Source: Petropleomorpha daqingensis (lineage in GTDB: Bacteria > Actinomycetota > Actinomycetes > Mycobacteriales > Geodermatophilaceae). Taken from it: a stretch of DNA of 64,000 nucleotides. Of this stretch, positions 59,961 to 64,000 are shown piece by piece. The translations under genes were made by a program, and so were the position numbers. How positions within the stretch are numbered: position 1 is the first letter of the stretch; each line of letters starts with the position of its first letter. The notes beneath the pieces were generated by a model. It made no database searches. It was not told the DNA's origin and worked only from the letters and a program-made list of their open reading frames with translations. The stretch lies in contig NZ_JACBZT010000001.1 of the NCBI RefSeq assembly GCF_013408985.1, forward strand, positions 4,729,197 through 4,793,196, given 5' to 3'.

Positions 59961-61291
59961 CGCGCCGCCAGCCCGAGGTTCTCGCGCAGCGTCGTCCCCT
60001 CGTAGTCGGTGCGGAAGACGCCGCGCTCCTGCAGCAGCGGGACGACGCGGTCGACGAACGGGTCGAGCCCGCCGGGCGTGATGTGCGGGACGAGGATGTA
60101 GCCGTCGGCGGCGTCGGACTGGACCAGGTCGTCGATGGTCGCCGCCACCGTGGCCGGGCTGCCGATGAACGACTGCCGCGACTGCGTCTCGATCATGAGC
60201 TCGCGGATCGAGTAGCCCTTCGCCTCGGCCAGCTCCCGCCACTGCTTCGCGATCGCCAGCGGGTCGCGGTGCATGCGCACCTGCGCGCGGCCCTTGGCCA
60301 CGTGGTCCTCGCTGATCACCGGGTCGACGTCGGGCAGCGGACCGTCGGGGTCGTAGGCGGACAGGTCGCGGTTCCACACCTGCTCGAGGAAGCGCAGCGC
60401 CGTCTGCCCGGATACCTGCTGGCGGCGCACCTCGTGCGCGAGCTCGGCCGCCTCGGCGTCGGTGTCGCCGATGACGAAGGTGGCCGCAGGCAGGATCAGC
60501 AGCTCGTCGCGGGACCGGCCGAACGTCGAGAGCCGCCCCTTCACGTCCGAGTAGAACGCCTGGCCGGCCTCCTTGGTCGAGTGCCGGCTGAAGATCGCGT
60601 CCGCCGACGACGCCGCGAAGTCCCGGCCCTCGTCGGAGTCGCCGGCCTGGAAGATCACCGGCCGCCCCTGCGGGCTGCGCGGGACGTCGAACCGGCCGCT
60701 GATGTCGAAGTGCGCGTCGGAGTGCGCGAACCGTCCGGCGTCGGCGTCGCCGAGGAACACCCCGGACGCCTGGTCGGCCACGATCTCGTCGCCGCGCCAC
60801 GAGTCGAACAGCTCGTGCGTCGTCTCGAGGAACGTGCGCGCCCGCTCGTAGCGCTGGTCCTGCGGCAGGAACCCGCCGCGGCGGAAGTTCTCACCGGTGA
60901 ACGCGTCCCACGAGGTGACCACGTTCCACGCCGCCCGCCCGCCGGACAGGTGGTCGAGCGTGGCGAACTGGCGGGCCACCTCGTAGGGCTCGTTGAACGT
61001 GGAGTTGATCGTCCCGGTCAGGCCGAGCCGCTCGGTGACCGCGGCCAGCGCGGTCAGCACGGTGAACGTGTCCGGCCGCCCGACGACGTCGAGGTCGTAG
61101 ATCGCCCCGTTCTGCTCGCGCAGCCGCAGGCCCTCGGCGAGGAACAGGAAGTCGAACTTGCCGCGCTCGGCCGCCTGCGCGAACCGGACGAACGAGGAGA
61201 ACTCGATGTGGCTGCCGGCGGCCGGGTCGCTCCACACCGTGGTGTTGTTGACTCCCGGGAAGTGCGCGGCGAGGTGGATCTGCTTCGGCAT
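59957..61291 (-). CDS. LLM-class NtaA/SnaA/SoxA(DszA)-family flavin-dependent monooxygenase
   Basis: The 444-residue protein has the long-chain LLM pattern of NtaA/SnaA/DszA: HLAAHFPGVNNTTVWSDPAAG, FARFAQAAERGKFDFLFLAEGLR-like, TVLTALAAVTERLGLTGTINSTFNEPYEVARQFATLDHLSGGRAAWNVVTSW, and RPVIFQAGDSDEGRDFAA. These use reduced FMN from a partner reductase to oxidise organosulfur compounds, aminopolycarboxylates or polyketides. ATG 61291 is 10 bases after the preceding monooxygenase gene. Its stop codon is in the IS481 target CTAG. Confidence 0.9.
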   Translation of the reverse strand: MPKQIHLAAHFPGVNNTTVWSDPAAGSHIEFSSFVRFAQAAERGKFDFLFLAEGLRLREQNGAIYDLDVVGRPDTFTVLTALAAVTERLGLTGTINSTFNEPYEVARQFATLDHLSGGRAAWNVVTSWDAFTGENFRRGGFLPQDQRYERARTFLETTHELFDSWRGDEIVADQASGVFLGDADAGRFAHSDAHFDISGRFDVPRSPQGRPVIFQAGDSDEGRDFAASSADAIFSRHSTKEAGQAFYSDVKGRLSTFGRSRDELLILPAATFVIGDTDAEAAELAHEVRRQQVSGQTALRFLEQVWNRDLSAYDPDGPLPDVDPVISEDHVAKGRAQVRMHRDPLAIAKQWRELAEAKGYSIRELMIETQSRQSFIGSPATVAATIDDLVQSDAADGYILVPHITPGGLDPFVDRVVPLLQERGVFRTDYEGTTLRENLGLAAR

Positions 61292-61301
61292 CGGATGGTC
61301 C

Positions 61302-62465
61302 TCAGACGGTCGCGAAACGGTTGGTGGGGCGCGGCAGGCCGAGCAGCCCGCGCAGGGTGGACGCCTCGTACGAGGCGCGGAACAGGCCGCGTCGCTGCAG
61401 CTCGGGCACCAGCCCGGCGGTGATCCGGCGCAGGTCGTGCGGCAGGGTCGCCGGTCGCAGCCGGAAGCCGGTCAGCCCGGCCCCGGCCCATTCCTCGAGG
61501 AGGTCGGCCAGCTGGGGCGGCGTCCCGTCGAACACGAGCGCGTCGCTGCGGTACTCCTCGCCGGCGGTCTCGTCGAGCCGCGCGCGTCGGGCGCGGGCGG
61601 TGGCCGCGTCGTCGTCCAGGAAGACGACGACGTCGCCGAACACGTGCACCGTCTCGTCGGCGCGCCCGGCCGCCGACTGCGCGGACCGGACCTCCCCCAC
61701 GATCCGCGCCGCGTCGGCGGCATCGACCGGCGTCACGAAGCCCAGGTCGGTGCTGCGCCCGACCAGCTCGTACGGCAGCGCCTGGTGCGCGAGCGCCGCG
61801 ACGACCGGCTGCCCCTGCGGCGGCCGGGGGGTGATCGACGGGCCCTTCACCGAGAAGAACCGGCCCTCGAAGTCGATGTAGTGCAGCTTCTCGCGGTCGA
61901 CGAACCGGCCGGTCGCGACGTCGCGGATCTCGGCGTCGTCCTCCCAGCTGTCCCAGAGCCGCCGGACGACCTCGACCCAGTCGCCGGCCTCGGCGAACAG
62001 GTCCTCGAGGGAGAGCTCCGAGCGCCGGCCGAAGTGCGCGGCCTCGGACGACGAGCCGGCCACCTTGACCCGCACCCCCGCCCGGCCGGTGCTCACGTAG
62101 TCGAGGGTCGCGATCGCCTTCGACAGGTGGAACGGCTCGGTGTGCGTGACGACGGCGGTCGGCACGAGACCGATGCCCTCGGTGACCGGCGCGACCCGGG
62201 CGGCGACCTGCACGGCGTCGAGCCGGCCGCGCACCTGGTCGGTCCGCTGGTCGTCGGCGAACCGGTCGGTCGACTGCAGGGCGAGGTCGTCCTCGAAGGT
62301 GACCAGGTCGAGCAGGCCACGCTGGGCCTCGGTGACCAGGCCGACCCAGTAGCCGGCGGTGAACAGCTCGGCCGGCCGGGCGTCGGGCTCGCGCCAGGCG
62401 GCAGGGTGCCAGCCGGCGCCGTCTAGGGCGACGGCCACGTGCAGATGGCTGTGCAGATGGGTCAC
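61302..62465 (-). CDS. LLM-class flavin-dependent oxidoreductase (SsuD-like)
   Basis: The 387-residue protein starts LHSHLHVAVALDGAGWHPAAWRE. It continues with YWVGLVTEAQRGLLDLVTFEDDLALQ, TAVVTHTEPFHLSKAIATLDYVSTGRAGVRVKVAGSSSEAAHFG, and QPVVAALAHQALPYELVGRSTDLGFV: an LLM TIM-barrel related to SsuD and NtaA. GTG 62465 has a GGGAG upstream; ATG 62495 would overlap the flavin reductase stop and adds a non-family stretch. It is in an operon with the reductase and the second LLM enzyme. Confidence 0.88.
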   Translation of the reverse strand: MTHLHSHLHVAVALDGAGWHPAAWREPDARPAELFTAGYWVGLVTEAQRGLLDLVTFEDDLALQSTDRFADDQRTDQVRGRLDAVQVAARVAPVTEGIGLVPTAVVTHTEPFHLSKAIATLDYVSTGRAGVRVKVAGSSSEAAHFGRRSELSLEDLFAEAGDWVEVVRRLWDSWEDDAEIRDVATGRFVDREKLHYIDFEGRFFSVKGPSITPRPPQGQPVVAALAHQALPYELVGRSTDLGFVTPVDAADAARIVGEVRSAQSAAGRADETVHVFGDVVVFLDDDAATARARRARLDETAGEEYRSDALVFDGTPPQLADLLEEWAGAGLTGFRLRPATLPHDLRRITAGLVPELQRRGLFRASYEASTLRGLLGLPRPTNRFATV

Positions 62466-62481
62466 GGAGCTCTCCCAGGAG

Positions 62482-62952
62482 TCAGGCGGCGACATGGGTG
62501 CCGAAGGTGCGGGCGTGGTAGGTCAGCGGCGGTCCGCCGGCGGCGTCGGCGCGGACGACGTCCCCCAGGACGACGACGTGGTCGCCGCCGTCGACGAGCT
62601 GGGCGACCGTGCACGCCAGCCAGCCGGGACTGCCGAGCAGCCGGGGCGCACCGTCGTCGGCCCGCCACTCGACGCCGGTGAACTTGTCGGCGCCCTTGCG
62701 GGCGAACGCGGCGGCCAGCCCGGCCTGACCGGCGCCGAGCACGTTCACGCCGAACGGCTGCCCGATCGCCAGCCGGGCGAGCAGGTCGGAGCCGCGGTCG
62801 AGCGCGACGAGCAGCATCGGCGGGGCCATCGACAGCGAGGCGAAGGCGCTGACCGTGGTGCCGTGCGGCCGGTCGTCGACCAGCGTCGTGACCACGGTGA
62901 CCGGGGTCGGGACGCCGGCCATGACCTCGCGGAAGGCGTCGGCCACGGGCAT
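62482..62952 (-). CDS. Flavin reductase (FMN:NAD(P)H oxidoreductase)
   Basis: The 156-residue protein has the flavin-reductase fold: REVMAGVPTPVTVVTTLVDDRPHGTTVSAFASLSMAPPMLLVALDRGSDLLARLAIGQPFGVNVLGAGQ in segments, FTGVEWRADDGAPRLL, and GGDHVVVLGDVVRAD. It supplies reduced FMN to the two downstream monooxygenases. ATG 62952 overlaps the stop of the FAD/NAD-binding gene (ATGA). Confidence 0.92.
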   Translation of the reverse strand: MPVADAFREVMAGVPTPVTVVTTLVDDRPHGTTVSAFASLSMAPPMLLVALDRGSDLLARLAIGQPFGVNVLGAGQAGLAAAFARKGADKFTGVEWRADDGAPRLLGSPGWLACTVAQLVDGGDHVVVLGDVVRADAAGGPPLTYHARTFGTHVAA

Positions 62953-64000
62953 CAGGCCACCTCCGGGACAGCCGCGGGAACGGTGGTCAGCGCCCGCCAC
63001 AGCGTGCGGGCCAGGCGATCGTTCTGGCGGAAGAACGGCGCGTTGGTCCGCGGCCGCGCGAAGGCGGCGACCTGGCCGCCGGAGGTCCAGTAGCCGGCTG
63101 CGAACAGCCGGGACTGCGGCCGCCCGGTCGCGTCGATCACCCGGTGCTCGGGGTCCACGTGCAGCCGGCCGGTCCCGTGCGCGGTGCCGGCGGCCGCGTC
63201 GGGCAGCACCTTCTCGGTGCCCGCGCCGCGCAGCAGCAGGCGGGTGACCAGCGGGTCCGGGGTGCCGGTCACGTCGGGCGCCGGCAGCCGCGCCTCGACC
63301 AGCGCACGGGCCGCGACCACCTCGTCGTGCGACGCCGAGCGGGCCCGGAATGCGTCCTCGTCGAGCTCCACCTGCACGTCGGCGCCGAGGAACCGGACCA
63401 TGCCGGCCTCCGACAGCGCGAGCAGCTCCTCCAGCCGGGGCGACGGCGGGCCGCTGGCCAGGTAGCTGAACAGGTTCATCCACCAGCCGCCGAGGTCCTC
63501 GGCCTCCGAGCGCGGGGTCAGCCGGCCCGCACCGACCAGGGCGGCCACCGTGCCGTGGCAGAAGAGCAACGAGGTGAAGACGGCGGCGTCCATCGAGCAG
63601 GCCGGATCGGCGGCCCGGGCGAGGTCGGCGCGGACGTGCGCGCGCAGCCACTCCTGCAGGGCCGCCTCGTCGGCGAACCGGTGCCCGGCGAGCGGCCGGT
63701 CCAGCGCGGCCAGGTCGAACCGGTCACGCGGATCGGGGACGGCGGCGGCGACGAGAGCGGCGACGTCGGGGGACGCGGCGTAGGACGACGCGAACTCCTC
63801 CCACGGCAGCGCGGTGCGCGACGGGTGGGCCCGGAACAGCTCCGTGTAGTGCGCCCAGCCCAGTTCGCGGGCGATCACCGGGGCCAGGTCGGTGCGCAGG
63901 TCGAGCGGCCGGTCGCCGAAGAGCTCGGTCACGGCAGCGGGGGTGAAGAACCGCGGGAGAACCGGGTCGCCGGCCCAGACGTAGCCGAGCTTCGCGCGGT
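62952..64000 (-). CDS. FAD/NAD(P)-binding protein, N-terminus beyond the window
   Basis: The frame is open to base 64000, showing 348 residues. The C-terminal part has GWWMNLFSYLASGPPSPRLEELLALSEAGMVRFLGADVQVELD, DATGRPQSRLFAAGYWTSGGQVAAFARPRTNAPFFRQND, elements of the NAD_binding_9/FAD-NAD(P)-binding class that resembles lysine/ornithine monooxygenases and adenosyl-type oxidoreductases. A start at GTG 63932 is possible but would truncate conserved sequence; reading continues beyond. Role in the operon unknown; it may oxidise or recycle the organosulfur-type substrate. Confidence 0.8.
   Translation of the reverse strand, partial: RAKLGYVWAGDPVLPRFFTPAAVTELFGDRPLDLRTDLAPVIARELGWAHYTELFRAHPSRTALPWEEFASSYAASPDVAALVAAAVPDPRDRFDLAALDRPLAGHRFADEAALQEWLRAHVRADLARAADPACSMDAAVFTSLLFCHGTVAALVGAGRLTPRSEAEDLGGWWMNLFSYLASGPPSPRLEELLALSEAGMVRFLGADVQVELDEDAFRARSASHDEVVAARALVEARLPAPDVTGTPDPLVTRLLLRGAGTEKVLPDAAAGTAHGTGRLHVDPEHRVIDATGRPQSRLFAAGYWTSGGQVAAFARPRTNAPFFRQNDRLARTLWRALTTVPAAVPEVA

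Noticed and set aside
58199-61291. IS481 insertion disrupting a gene
   Set aside because: Both flanking genes keep their stop codons in the duplicated CTAG; no coding sequence is broken.

Overview
The window is a very GC-rich, densely coded actinobacterial chromosome segment. GTG starts, 4-bp ATGA/GTGA gene overlaps and convergent gene tails that touch or overlap are common. The family content (DUF222/HNH '13E12' protein, DUF3040, DUF5709, SCO4226-like nickel-binding protein, an Rpf-type hydrolase, SARP/BTAD regulators, a CtpI-like giant P-type ATPase, an MtlA-type PTS) points to the Geodermatophilaceae (Blastococcus, Geodermatophilus, Modestobacter) or a close relative. That placement is inference, because no marker gene such as 16S rRNA is present. 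I see no tRNA, rRNA, CRISPR array, prophage or integrative element. The one clear mobile element is an IS481-family insertion near 59 kb. No gene-free stretch exceeds 300 bases.

Layout. 0-8.8 kb: small enzymes, then a K+ module (KimA-type importer, truncated KdpD-like sensor kinase, KdpE-like regulator, translationally coupled), a Dyp peroxidase and a secreted Rpf-domain protein. 8.8-16.7 kb, all on the minus strand: a cyclase plus TPP-enzyme pair, an HNH protein carrying 21 perfect 15-bp repeats, a gamma-carbonic-anhydrase-like protein, an Acg-type nitroreductase and a CoA-disulfide-reductase-like flavoprotein. 16.7-19.9 kb: an unusual redox-flavoured two-component pair, namely a response regulator fused to glutaredoxin-like and thioredoxin-reductase-like domains, with a cNMP-domain histidine kinase. 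20-26 kb: a SorC-type regulator divergent from an MtlA-type PTS operon that uses a zinc alcohol dehydrogenase instead of MtlD. 26-30.6 kb: a 1,476-residue P-type ATPase whose N-terminal half is a decayed second ATPase copy.

30.7-43.4 kb holds two SARP/BTAD regulators around a PIG-L/MaoC pair, an OsmC-like plus two-flavoenzyme operon, zwf and a VOC protein. Two of the divergent promoters here share 11-bp-phased TTCC repeats. 43.3-47.6 kb: an HxlR regulator with paired dyads, small genes, and a ClpC2-like gene whose promoter is covered by two identical 17-bp palindromes. 47.7-58.9 kb: a CoA transferase with permuted domain order, pgi, a large LuxR ATPase with a 17-bp hairpin at its ribosome-binding site, a nickel-binding protein and a selenium-binding protein. 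58.9-60 kb: the IS481 element, inserted precisely in a CTAG that had served as stop codon for two convergent genes. 60-64 kb: a coupled operon of two flavin-dependent monooxygenases, their flavin reductase and an FAD/NAD-binding protein that runs off the window.

The most interesting systems are the REC-Grx-TrxR/cNMP-kinase pair, the ClpC2-like autorepressor with its double operator on an apparently leaderless promoter, the candidate SARP regulon defined by phased repeats, and the IS insertion that preserved both neighbouring stop codons.
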